Below, piece after piece: positions 5,271 to 13,159 of a stretch of 18,883 nucleotides of DNA. The position numbers were made by a program, and so were the translations under genes. Source of the DNA: an uncultured Bacteroides sp. (GTDB lineage Bacteria; Bacteroidota; Bacteroidia; Bacteroidales; Bacteroidaceae); assembly GCA_900556845.1 (NCBI GenBank), contig USQO01000036.1, forward strand, positions 1 to 18,883, in the 5' to 3' direction. Numbering within the stretch: position 1 is the stretch's first letter; the number at the start of each line of letters is the position of its first letter. The notes below the pieces were generated by a model that was not told the DNA's origin, did not search any database, and was given only the letters and a program-made list of their open reading frames with translations.

Positions 5271-7832
5271 ATGGTGAAAAAGATGATGTTGGCTATGCTG
5301 TGCGGGTGTGCTACAGTCACTTATGCACAGCAATATGCAGCACCACAGATGGTATCTCTTGACAAAGGCTGGGAGTTTTCCAAAGCCGGCAGTGATGAAT
5401 GGCTTTCGGCGAAAGTTCCGGGGACGGTTCATCAGGATTTGATAGATCACGGCAAGTTGCCCGACCCGTTTTATGGCCGGAATGAGGAAAAGGTGCAGTG
5501 GGTAGAGAAGGAAGACTGGCAGTACCGCACCAGTTTTACAGTGACCGAAGAGCAGTTGCAGCGCGAGGCGGCTACATTGATTATGGAAGGCCTTGACACG
5601 TATGCAGATGTGTATCTGAACGGTTCGCTCTTGCTGAAAGCTGACAATATGTTTGTCGGATATAAAGTTCCTGTAAAATCAGTCTTACGTAAGGGAGAAA
5701 ATAAGTTGTATGTATATTTCCATTCTCCGGTAAACTATGTGATGCCGCAGTGGGAAAGCAACGGGTTTAACTATCCGGCAGATAATGACCATAGCGACAA
5801 GCGTGTGAGTGTTTTCTCGCGTAAGGCTCCTTACAGTTTCGGATGGGACTGGGGAATCCGTCTGGCTACCAGCGGAATATGGCGTCCGGTTACACTGGCG
5901 TTCTATGATGCAGCCAGCATAAACGATTACTATGTGCATCAGGTTTCAGTATCACAGGCTGAAGCTAAGGTGGAAAATAGGTTGGAAATCAATTCGGTGG
6001 GCAATGTGGAACGCAAGGCTCAGGTTACGGTAGAATATGCGTATAAGGGTAATAGCTATGCCGAGACAGAAGAGGTTACGCTGAAGCCGGGATGTAATAC
6101 GGTTTCTGTTCCGCTTACACTGAAGAACCCGCATCTGTGGATGCCGAACGGTTGGGGTGAAGCTGCCCTGTATACGTTTACTGCCAGCGTGGCTGTAGAT
6201 GGAAAGGAAATTGCCCGCGAAAGCAAGAAAGTGGGACTGCGCAATATCCGTGTGGTGAAGGAAAAAGATGAAAAGGGTGAATCGTTCTATTTTGAAGTGA
6301 ACGGCCAGCCGCTTTTTGCCAAGGGGGCCAATTATATTCCGAGTGATGCGCTGCTGCCTAATGTTACTCCGCAGCGTTATGAACGGATGTTTGAGGATAT
6401 GAAGGCTGCCAACATGAACATGGTTCGTGTATGGGGTGGCGGTGTGTACGAGGATGCCAAGTTCTACGAAGAGGCAGACGAAAAGGGTATTCTGGTTTGG
6501 CAGGACTTTATGTTTGCCTGTACGACTTATCCGCACGACCCAGTATTCCTGAAACGGGTAGCCGAGGAGGCTGAATACAACATCAAGCGTCTGCGTGGAC
6601 ATGCTTCGCTGGCTATGTGGTGCGGTAATAATGAAATCTATGAAGGTATCCGCTACTGGGGATGGAAAGAGAAGTACACGCCGGAGGTGTATCAGGAAAT
6701 GCAGGACGGATATAAAGTGCTGTTCCACGAACTGCTGCCTTCGATGGTGCAGAAATTCGACCCGGACCGTTTTTATATGCATGGCTCCCCTTATGAAGCC
6801 AACTGGGGACGTCCGGCTAGCTGGGCGATTGCTGACAGTCACAACTGGGGTACCTGGTACGGACAGAAGCCGTTTGAAAGTTTCGATGAGGAAATTCCTC
6901 GTTTTATGAGTGAATATGGTTTCCAGGCCTTCCCGGAAATGAAAACGATTGCAACATTTGCTGCTTCGGAAGACTATGAACTGGAATCGGATGTGATGAA
7001 TGCACACCAGAAGGCATCTATCGGTAACTTCCTTATCAAGAAAACCATGGGACTTTATTATACGGTTCCCGAGAAGTTTGAGGATTTGGTTTATAAGGGA
7101 CTGGTATTGCAGGGACAGGGTATGCGTCATGGTATGGAGGCGCACCGCAGAAATCGTCCTTACTGTATGGGTTCGCTGTATTGGCAGCTTAACGACAGTT
7201 GGCCGGTAGTTTCGTGGTCAAGTATCGATTATTATGGTAACTGGAAAGCGATGCATTATCAGGCGCAGCGGGCTTTTGCTCCGGTACTGGTGAATGCGTT
7301 CAAGGAAAACGATGAGTTGTGCTATTATTTGCTGTCGGATAAGTTACAGGCAGAGGAGGTAACGCTGTCGCTCACGCTGATGGATTTTGACGGGAAAGTG
7401 TACCGCAATCATAAGGTGGATGCTTTGATGCCGGCAAATGCTTCTGTGCAGGTCTATAAAGAGAAGGTGACAGACGCGTTGGCCGGAAGAGATGCTGCTA
7501 CATCGCTGATGCGTATGGTTGTAAAATCGAAAAAGGGTGAGGTGTTGTCAGACGAGATTTATTATTTCGCACATCCGAAAGACCAGCAGTTGCCTAAGGC
7601 TAAGCTGAAATGTCAGTTGAAGGAAAAGGATGGTGTGTGCGAGCTGACGATCAAGACCGACAAGCTGGCCCGTGATATCTTTATCGAAGTTCCTGTACAG
7701 GGCGTACGCTTCAGTGACAATTTCTTTGATTTGCTTCCGGGAGAGAAAAAGACGATTGTGATTTCTTCACCCGAAGGCCGTTCTCTGAAAAATCTGACAT
7801 ATACCTTGCACCAGTTGTGTGATGTGGAATGA
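5271..7832 (+). CDS. Exported GH2 beta-mannosidase
   Basis: Retaining exo-beta-mannosidase that removes beta-linked mannose, such as the core Man-beta-1,4-GlcNAc of N-glycans, in the periplasm. I start at ATG 5271, giving 853 residues and a clean signal peptide (MVKKMMLAMLCGCATVTYAQ, cut near TYA/Q). A TTG start 8 codons earlier would spoil it. Domains in order: jelly-roll sugar-binding domain (about 25-200, with KGWEFSKAGSDEWLSAKVPG and VHQDLIDHGKLPDPFYGRNE), Ig-like domain (about 210-310), TIM barrel (about 320-620) and C-terminal beta domains. The acid/base is Glu455 in MWCGNNEIYEG and the nucleophile Glu548 in RFMSEYGFQAFPE. Their 93-residue spacing equals that I recall for the B. thetaiotaomicron enzyme BtMan2A. 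The motifs FGWDWG and WQLNDSWPV also fit beta-mannosidases rather than beta-galactosidases. First gene of an operon, 32 bp before the GH20 gene. The exact substrate is inferred. Confidence 0.93.
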   Translation: MVKKMMLAMLCGCATVTYAQQYAAPQMVSLDKGWEFSKAGSDEWLSAKVPGTVHQDLIDHGKLPDPFYGRNEEKVQWVEKEDWQYRTSFTVTEEQLQREAATLIMEGLDTYADVYLNGSLLLKADNMFVGYKVPVKSVLRKGENKLYVYFHSPVNYVMPQWESNGFNYPADNDHSDKRVSVFSRKAPYSFGWDWGIRLATSGIWRPVTLAFYDAASINDYYVHQVSVSQAEAKVENRLEINSVGNVERKAQVTVEYAYKGNSYAETEEVTLKPGCNTVSVPLTLKNPHLWMPNGWGEAALYTFTASVAVDGKEIARESKKVGLRNIRVVKEKDEKGESFYFEVNGQPLFAKGANYIPSDALLPNVTPQRYERMFEDMKAANMNMVRVWGGGVYEDAKFYEEADEKGILVWQDFMFACTTYPHDPVFLKRVAEEAEYNIKRLRGHASLAMWCGNNEIYEGIRYWGWKEKYTPEVYQEMQDGYKVLFHELLPSMVQKFDPDRFYMHGSPYEANWGRPASWAIADSHNWGTWYGQKPFESFDEEIPRFMSEYGFQAFPEMKTIATFAASEDYELESDVMNAHQKASIGNFLIKKTMGLYYTVPEKFEDLVYKGLVLQGQGMRHGMEAHRRNRPYCMGSLYWQLNDSWPVVSWSSIDYYGNWKAMHYQAQRAFAPVLVNAFKENDELCYYLLSDKLQAEEVTLSLTLMDFDGKVYRNHKVDALMPANASVQVYKEKVTDALAGRDAATSLMRMVVKSKKGEVLSDEIYYFAHPKDQQLPKAKLKCQLKEKDGVCELTIKTDKLARDIFIEVPVQGVRFSDNFFDLLPGEKKTIVISSPEGRSLKNLTYTLHQLCDVE

Positions 7833-7864
7833 TGATTGAAAATATAATCCTTTAATTAAATAAC

Positions 7865-10201
7865 ATGAAAAATTTTTCAAAATTAAATCTTCTTGGAGTT
7901 TCATTGGCGGGTTTGCTGATGGCATCTTGTGTGCAGAAGCAGACGGCTGTAGCCGATTATCAGGTGATTCCGGTTCCACTGGAAGTATCAGCTGCTCAAC
8001 AGTCGGCTCCTTTTTTGCTGAAAGATGGAGTTGCAGTGATTTATCCTGCAGGAAATGAAAAAATGCAGAAAAATGCCGAGTATCTGGCTGCATATGTAAA
8101 AGAACAGACGGGCATTAACTTGGTTCCGAAGGCTGGCACTGCAGAAAAAGGTGCAGTGGTATTGCAGTTGGGTCTGACGAAAGAGAATACGGAGGCTTAT
8201 CAGCTGAAGGTGAATTCGGATAATGTGATGATTACCGGAGCTTCGGAAGCTGGTGTTTTCTATGGTATACAGACTTTGAGAAAGTCTGTCGGAGTAGCTC
8301 AGGATCAGAATGTGGAATTGCCTGCTGTGGAGATTAACGATGAACCTCGGTTTGGCTATCGTGGTATGATGTTGGATGTGGGCCGTCACTTCTTTAGCAT
8401 GGACGAAATCAAGACTTACATCGACATGCTGGCTTTGCATAACATCAACCGTTTCCACTGGCATTTGTCGGAAGACCAGGGATGGCGTATCGAAATCAAG
8501 AAGTATCCGAAACTGACGGAAATCGGTTCGAAGCGTGCTGAAACGGTTATCGGACATAACTCGGGAAAATACGATGGCAAGCCTTACGGTGGATTCTACA
8601 CGCAGGAGCAGGCTCGTGAAATTGTGAAGTATGCTGCAGACCGTTATATTACGGTAATTCCGGAAATTGACCTGCCGGGACACATGCAGGCTGCATTGGC
8701 GGCTTATCCGGAACTGGGATGTACCGGTGGTCCGTATGAAGTATGGAAACAGTGGGGTGTATCAGACAATGTACTTTGTGCAGGAAACGATCAGACCATT
8801 CAGTTTATCAAAGATGTACTGGCCGAAATCATTGATATATTCCCTTCTGAGTACATTCATGTGGGCGGTGACGAGTGTCCGAAAACACAATGGGCAAAAT
8901 GTCCGAAATGTCAGGCTCGTATCAAGGCTTTGGGTATCAAGGCAGATGGTAAACACAGCAAAGAGGAACGGCTGCAAAGTTATGTAATCGGTGAAGCTGA
9001 GAAATTCCTGAACGAACATGGCCGTCAGATTATCGGATGGGATGAAATTCTGGAAGGTGGTCTGGCACCGAATGCAACGGTGATGTCTTGGCGTGGTGAG
9101 GCCGGAGGTATTGAAGCAGCTCGTCAGCATCATAATGTAATTATGACTCCGAATACTTATCTGTATTTCGACTATTATCAGACGAAGCATACGGAGGACG
9201 AACCGATTGCGATAGGTGGTTTCTTGCCGGTAGATATCGTGTACAGCTATGAGCCTATGCCGGAAGAACTGACTGCGGAAGAGCAGAAATTTATTTCGGG
9301 AGTACAGGCAAACTTGTGGACAGAGTACATTCCTACTTTCAGTCAGGCACAGTATATGGTGTTGCCACGTATGGCTGCATTGAGTGAAATCCAGTGGTGT
9401 TCTGCTGCCAACAAGAACTATGACCGTTTCCTGGCCAGCATTTCACGTCTGATTGATATTTATCAGTTGAAAGGATGGAATTATGCAACGCATTTATTTG
9501 ATGTGAATGTTAAGATGGAGCCTGATACAGAAAAGGGTAAAATGCAGGTAACACTTACAACTATTGACAATTGTCCGGTTTACTATACGCTTGACGGAAC
9601 AGAGCCAAAAGCTGATTCACCTAAGTACGCAGAGCCTTTGCAAATTACTGAATCATGTAAACTGAAAGCGGTTGCAGTCCGGTCGCATGGCAATAGCCGC
9701 ATTTTCGAAGATTCTATTGTATTCAACAAGGCTACCATGAAGCCGATTACTATGTTGCAGCCTATCAACAAACAGTATGAATTCAACGGTGCAGTGACAT
9801 TGGTGGATGGACTGGCTGGTAATAATAATTACAAGACAGGACGCTGGATTGCTTTCTATAAGAATAAAATGGAAGCGGTGATTGACTTGAAAGAATCTCA
9901 GGAAATTACATCTGCAGGAGTTCGTACCTGTGTACAGAAGGGCGACTGGGTATTTGATATCACCAGCTTGTGTGTGATGGTTTCTGAAGATAACAAGGAA
10001 TTTAAGCTTGTAGCTGCTGAAAATTATCCACCAATGAAACAGAATGATCCGGACGGTGTACATGTTCATAAACTGACGTTTGATCCGGTGAAGGCTCGTT
10101 ATGTGAAAGTAATTGCAACTCCTGAAAGCAAATTGCCGGCATGGCATGGCGGAAGTGGCAATGAAGCTTTCTTCTTTGTTGACGAAATTATTATAGAATA
10201 A
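7865..10201 (+). CDS. GH20 beta-N-acetylhexosaminidase, lipoprotein
   Basis: Removes terminal beta-GlcNAc (or GalNAc) from glycans by substrate-assisted catalysis. The 778-residue protein begins with a lipoprotein signal ending LLMASC, lipid-anchored at Cys22. The following VQKQT lacks an acidic export signal, so it probably faces the periplasm. Domains: GH20b fold (about 30-155); catalytic TIM barrel (about 158-510), with FHWHLSEDQGWRIEIKKYP and the catalytic pair Asp336-Glu337 in HVGGDECPKTQW; a chitobiase C-terminal beta-sandwich (about 550-620, CPVYYTLDGTEPKADSPKY); and a discoidin/F5-8C-like carbohydrate-binding domain at about 640-778. The DE pair positions the 2-acetamido group of the substrate. 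It lies 32 bp after the beta-mannosidase and 15 bp before the GH92 gene, so the three are probably co-transcribed. Family secure; natural substrate inferred from neighbours. Confidence 0.95.
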   Translation: MKNFSKLNLLGVSLAGLLMASCVQKQTAVADYQVIPVPLEVSAAQQSAPFLLKDGVAVIYPAGNEKMQKNAEYLAAYVKEQTGINLVPKAGTAEKGAVVLQLGLTKENTEAYQLKVNSDNVMITGASEAGVFYGIQTLRKSVGVAQDQNVELPAVEINDEPRFGYRGMMLDVGRHFFSMDEIKTYIDMLALHNINRFHWHLSEDQGWRIEIKKYPKLTEIGSKRAETVIGHNSGKYDGKPYGGFYTQEQAREIVKYAADRYITVIPEIDLPGHMQAALAAYPELGCTGGPYEVWKQWGVSDNVLCAGNDQTIQFIKDVLAEIIDIFPSEYIHVGGDECPKTQWAKCPKCQARIKALGIKADGKHSKEERLQSYVIGEAEKFLNEHGRQIIGWDEILEGGLAPNATVMSWRGEAGGIEAARQHHNVIMTPNTYLYFDYYQTKHTEDEPIAIGGFLPVDIVYSYEPMPEELTAEEQKFISGVQANLWTEYIPTFSQAQYMVLPRMAALSEIQWCSAANKNYDRFLASISRLIDIYQLKGWNYATHLFDVNVKMEPDTEKGKMQVTLTTIDNCPVYYTLDGTEPKADSPKYAEPLQITESCKLKAVAVRSHGNSRIFEDSIVFNKATMKPITMLQPINKQYEFNGAVTLVDGLAGNNNYKTGRWIAFYKNKMEAVIDLKESQEITSAGVRTCVQKGDWVFDITSLCVMVSEDNKEFKLVAAENYPPMKQNDPDGVHVHKLTFDPVKARYVKVIATPESKLPAWHGGSGNEAFFFVDEIIIE

Positions 10202-10216
10202 CACAGACAATAGCGT

Positions 10217-12454
10217 ATGATAAAAAAAATGACTTTTCTGGCAAGTGCAGCCCTATTGGCTATCTTGCCGTCGTGGGGACAGAAACAGCCGGTTGACTAT
10301 GTCAATCCGTTTGTCGGTACTACCAACTACGGAACGACTAATCCGGGAGCTGTACTTCCTCAGGGATTGATGTCGGCTACTCCGTTTAATGTGATGGGGT
10401 CTGCTGATAATAAGTTTGACAAGGACAAACAGTGGTGGTCTACTCCGTATGAAATCAACAACAAGTATCTTACTGGTTTTTCTCACGTAAACCTGAGTGG
10501 TGTGGGATGTCCGGATCTGGGTTCTCTGTTGCTGATGCCTACTACCGGAAAACTGAATGTGGATTACCGTTCGTATGGTAGTGAGTATGTAGACGAAGTG
10601 GCTACTCCTGGATATTATTCGAATGTGCTGAGCAAATATAATGTGAAGTGTGAGCTTACTGCTACACAGCGTACCAGCATGGCCCGTTTTACTTTCCCTG
10701 AAGGTCAGGGAAACATCCTGATGAATTTGGGCGAAGGACTGACCAATGAAAGTGGTGCTTCGGTACGTTTTGTAAACGACCGCGAAATTGAGGGTTCGAA
10801 ATTGCTGGGTACATTCTGCTATTGTCCGCAGGCTGTATTTCCTATCTATTTCGTGATGCGAATCAACAAAGCTCCCGAAAGCAAGGGTTACTGGAAGTTG
10901 CAGCGTCCTATGCAGGCTGAGGCTGCCTGGGATTCGGACCAGGGCAAATACAAACTCTACACCAATTATAATAAGGTGATGAGTGGAGATGACATTGGTG
11001 CCTGGTTTACATTTAATACTGATGCCAATGAGGTTATCGAGGTTAGTATCGGTGTTTCTTTTGTCAGCATCGAGAATGCCCGTATGAATCTTGATAAGGA
11101 ACAGGCTGCCGGAGTACATTTCGACCAGCTCCGTGCTGAGGCTCGTAAGAAATGGAATGATGACCTGAGCCGTGTGATGGTGGAAGGTGGTACTGAGGAA
11201 CAGAAAGGTATCTTCTATACAGCTTTGTACCATACCATGATTCACCCGAACATTTTGCAGGATGTGAACGGTGAATATCCGCAGATGGAAGGTGACAAGA
11301 TTCTGAAGACAGACCGCAACCGCTATACGGTTTTCTCTTTGTGGGATACGTATCGTAACATTCATCAGTTCATGACACTGGTTTATCCGGAACGTCAGAT
11401 GGATATGATTCATACCATGCTGGATATGTATCGTGAGCATGGCTGGTTCCCGAAATGGGAATTGTTTGGCCGTGAAACGCTGACGATGGAAGGTGACCCG
11501 AGCTTGCCGGTTATCGTAGATACCTGGATGAAAGGTTTGCGCGACTTCGATATCAATCTGGCTTACGAAGGTATGTATAAATCGGCTACTACACCGGGTA
11601 AAGACAACTTGATGCGTCCGGATATTGATGAATACATCAAGCGTGGTTATTGTCCGATGGAATCGCAGTACGACAACTCGGTATCTCATGCTCTGGAATA
11701 TTACATTGCCGATTATGCGCTTTCTACACTGGCTAAGGAATTGGGTAAGAAGGAAGATGCCAAGATGTTCTACGACCGTTCTATGGGTTATAAGAATTAC
11801 TATTGCAAGGAATTCGGTACACTGCGTCCGATAGAACAGAATGGTAAGTTTTACTCACCGTTCGATCCGAAACAGGGTGAGAACTTTGAACCGAGTCCTG
11901 GTTTCCACGAAGGTAATGCATGGAACTATACTTATTATGTTCCTCACGATGTGAAAGGTTTGAGTAAGCTGATGGGGGGACAGAAGAAGTTTGTAGACAA
12001 ACTGCAGATGATTTTTGATAAAGGTTATTATGACCCAGCTAACGAGCCGGACATTGCTTATCCGTTCTTGTTCAGTTACTTCAAAGGTGAAGAATGGCGT
12101 ACTCAGAAAATTGTGAAAGATTTGCTTGATAAGTATTATTCTACTAAGCCGAATGGTTTGCCGGGTAATGATGATACCGGAACTATGTCTTGCTGGGCAA
12201 TCTTCTGTATGATGGGATTCTATCCTGACTGTCCGGGTGTTCCTGAATATACACTGACTACACCGATATTCGACAAGGTTACCATTAAGTTGGATCCTAA
12301 GTATTGGGGAACCGACAAGCTGGTTATCAAGAAAGAAGGCGGTGAAGGCGAATATATCAAGGAAGTTTGGATGGGCGATGAGAAAACAAACAAATATCGT
12401 ATCACACACGATCAGTTGATTAAGGCCGGACAGATTACTTTCAAGTGTAAGTAA
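10217..12454 (+). CDS. Exported GH92 alpha-mannosidase
   Basis: Inverting, calcium-dependent exo-alpha-mannosidase that trims alpha-mannose from N-glycans or yeast mannan. The 745-residue protein has a signal peptide (MIKKMTFLASAALLAILPSW, cut near G/Q). The N-terminal beta-sandwich opens with VDYVNPFVGTTNYGTTNPG, a GH92 hallmark, and the (alpha/alpha)6 domain follows. Key motifs are FSLWDTYRNIHQFMTLVYPE, GWFPKWELFGRETLTMEGDP, FHEGNAWNYTYYVPHD with Glu565 as likely acid, and GNDDTGTMSCWAIF with Asp652/Asp653 as likely base. GH92 members differ in linkage (alpha-1,2, -1,3, -1,4, -1,6, phosphodiester), and I cannot assign linkage from sequence alone. It is the third gene of the glycosidase operon, 15 bp after GH20. 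A clear terminator lies 24 nt after its stop. Confidence 0.94.
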   Translation: MIKKMTFLASAALLAILPSWGQKQPVDYVNPFVGTTNYGTTNPGAVLPQGLMSATPFNVMGSADNKFDKDKQWWSTPYEINNKYLTGFSHVNLSGVGCPDLGSLLLMPTTGKLNVDYRSYGSEYVDEVATPGYYSNVLSKYNVKCELTATQRTSMARFTFPEGQGNILMNLGEGLTNESGASVRFVNDREIEGSKLLGTFCYCPQAVFPIYFVMRINKAPESKGYWKLQRPMQAEAAWDSDQGKYKLYTNYNKVMSGDDIGAWFTFNTDANEVIEVSIGVSFVSIENARMNLDKEQAAGVHFDQLRAEARKKWNDDLSRVMVEGGTEEQKGIFYTALYHTMIHPNILQDVNGEYPQMEGDKILKTDRNRYTVFSLWDTYRNIHQFMTLVYPERQMDMIHTMLDMYREHGWFPKWELFGRETLTMEGDPSLPVIVDTWMKGLRDFDINLAYEGMYKSATTPGKDNLMRPDIDEYIKRGYCPMESQYDNSVSHALEYYIADYALSTLAKELGKKEDAKMFYDRSMGYKNYYCKEFGTLRPIEQNGKFYSPFDPKQGENFEPSPGFHEGNAWNYTYYVPHDVKGLSKLMGGQKKFVDKLQMIFDKGYYDPANEPDIAYPFLFSYFKGEEWRTQKIVKDLLDKYYSTKPNGLPGNDDTGTMSCWAIFCMMGFYPDCPGVPEYTLTTPIFDKVTIKLDPKYWGTDKLVIKKEGGEGEYIKEVWMGDEKTNKYRITHDQLIKAGQITFKCK

Positions 12455-12477
12455 TCATCCTATTCTATAAAGTAACA

Positions 12478-12520
12478 AAAGGCTGTTTTTTGCGTAGGCA
12501 GAAGGCAGCCTTTCTTCTTT
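12478..12520 (+). terminator. Rho-independent terminator of the glycosidase operon
   Basis: AAAGGCTG (12478-12485) pairs perfectly with CAGCCTTT (12506-12513) around a 20-nt loop. A T-rich tail (TTTCTTCTTT) follows. It lies 24 nt after the GH92 stop. The remainder of the 242-nt gap up to 12697 holds one promoter box and no gene that I can see. Confidence 0.75.
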
Positions 12521-12627
12521 CTTTGAAGTTGTCTTTTTATACGGGTAATAAGTCTCAATATAGGTTAAGAAATGCAGACTTTCGTTGAGTTTAAGCTTGG
12601 GGAGGTGCTTGTTGATATTAAAAACAT

Positions 12628-12635
12628 TATTTTTG
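12628..12635 (+). promoter_or_regulatory. -7 promoter box of the lipoprotein/outer-membrane protein pair
   Basis: TATTTTTG is an exact TAnnTTTG match 61 nt before the start codon at 12697. The nearest upstream TTG (12609-12611) is 16 nt away, somewhat short for a -33 box. With the terminator at 12478-12520 it implies a transcription unit separate from the glycosidases. Confidence 0.5.
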
Positions 12636-12696
12636 TGAATAACAGTTGGATGCTCTGATTCCGGCTAAATAAGTTAATTGCAAAATTTTAATACGT

Positions 12697-13128
12697 ATGA
12701 AAAATTGGTTGGTAGGTCTGCTGGCAGTTGTCATTCTTACAGCTTGTACGGATGATGAAAGGTATTATCTGGACGACCGTAATGATATTGTACTGAATTT
12801 GGTAGACAAGGAATGGAAGAATGTGGTCAAGGAATCCGGAAAGACTTTTGAAACAGTTTATTTTCTCCGCAAGAACGGAACGGGATATATGCATTCCAAA
12901 ACGATTTATTCTTCCGGACATACTGATGAATTTACCCGCAATATCTCGTGGAAATTTTATACGCCCAATTATAAATATCTGTATATCGACTATGGCTTTT
13001 GGGAAATAACTTATTTAAATACTACAACACTTCGGGTATACGAGTATACAGAGGACCCGGTTTATACGACGGGACATGTGGACCGGACATTCTTTGAGTT
13101 TGGATACAGCTCTGAAGATGAGCAGTAA
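12697..13128 (+). CDS. Small lipoprotein of unknown function, possibly surface-exposed
   Basis: A 143-residue protein with a clear lipoprotein signal: MKNWLVGLLAVVILTAC, lipobox LTAC, acylated Cys17. The residues after Cys are acidic (TDDE), resembling the short acidic export signal that sends Bacteroidetes lipoproteins to the outer face of the outer membrane. The mature part is rich in aromatic residues and alternating beta-strand patterns (WKFYTPNYKYLYIDYGFWEI, then TTTLRVYEYTE). A small beta-barrel or lipocalin-like fold is plausible, but I recognise no family. It lies 31 bp before the outer-membrane barrel gene and has its own promoter box, so the two are probably expressed together and may form a complex. 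Function unknown. Confidence 0.8.
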   Translation: MKNWLVGLLAVVILTACTDDERYYLDDRNDIVLNLVDKEWKNVVKESGKTFETVYFLRKNGTGYMHSKTIYSSGHTDEFTRNISWKFYTPNYKYLYIDYGFWEITYLNTTTLRVYEYTEDPVYTTGHVDRTFFEFGYSSEDEQ

Positions 13129-13159
13129 TTTCCAAACCTATTTCATTTGAACTTGATTT

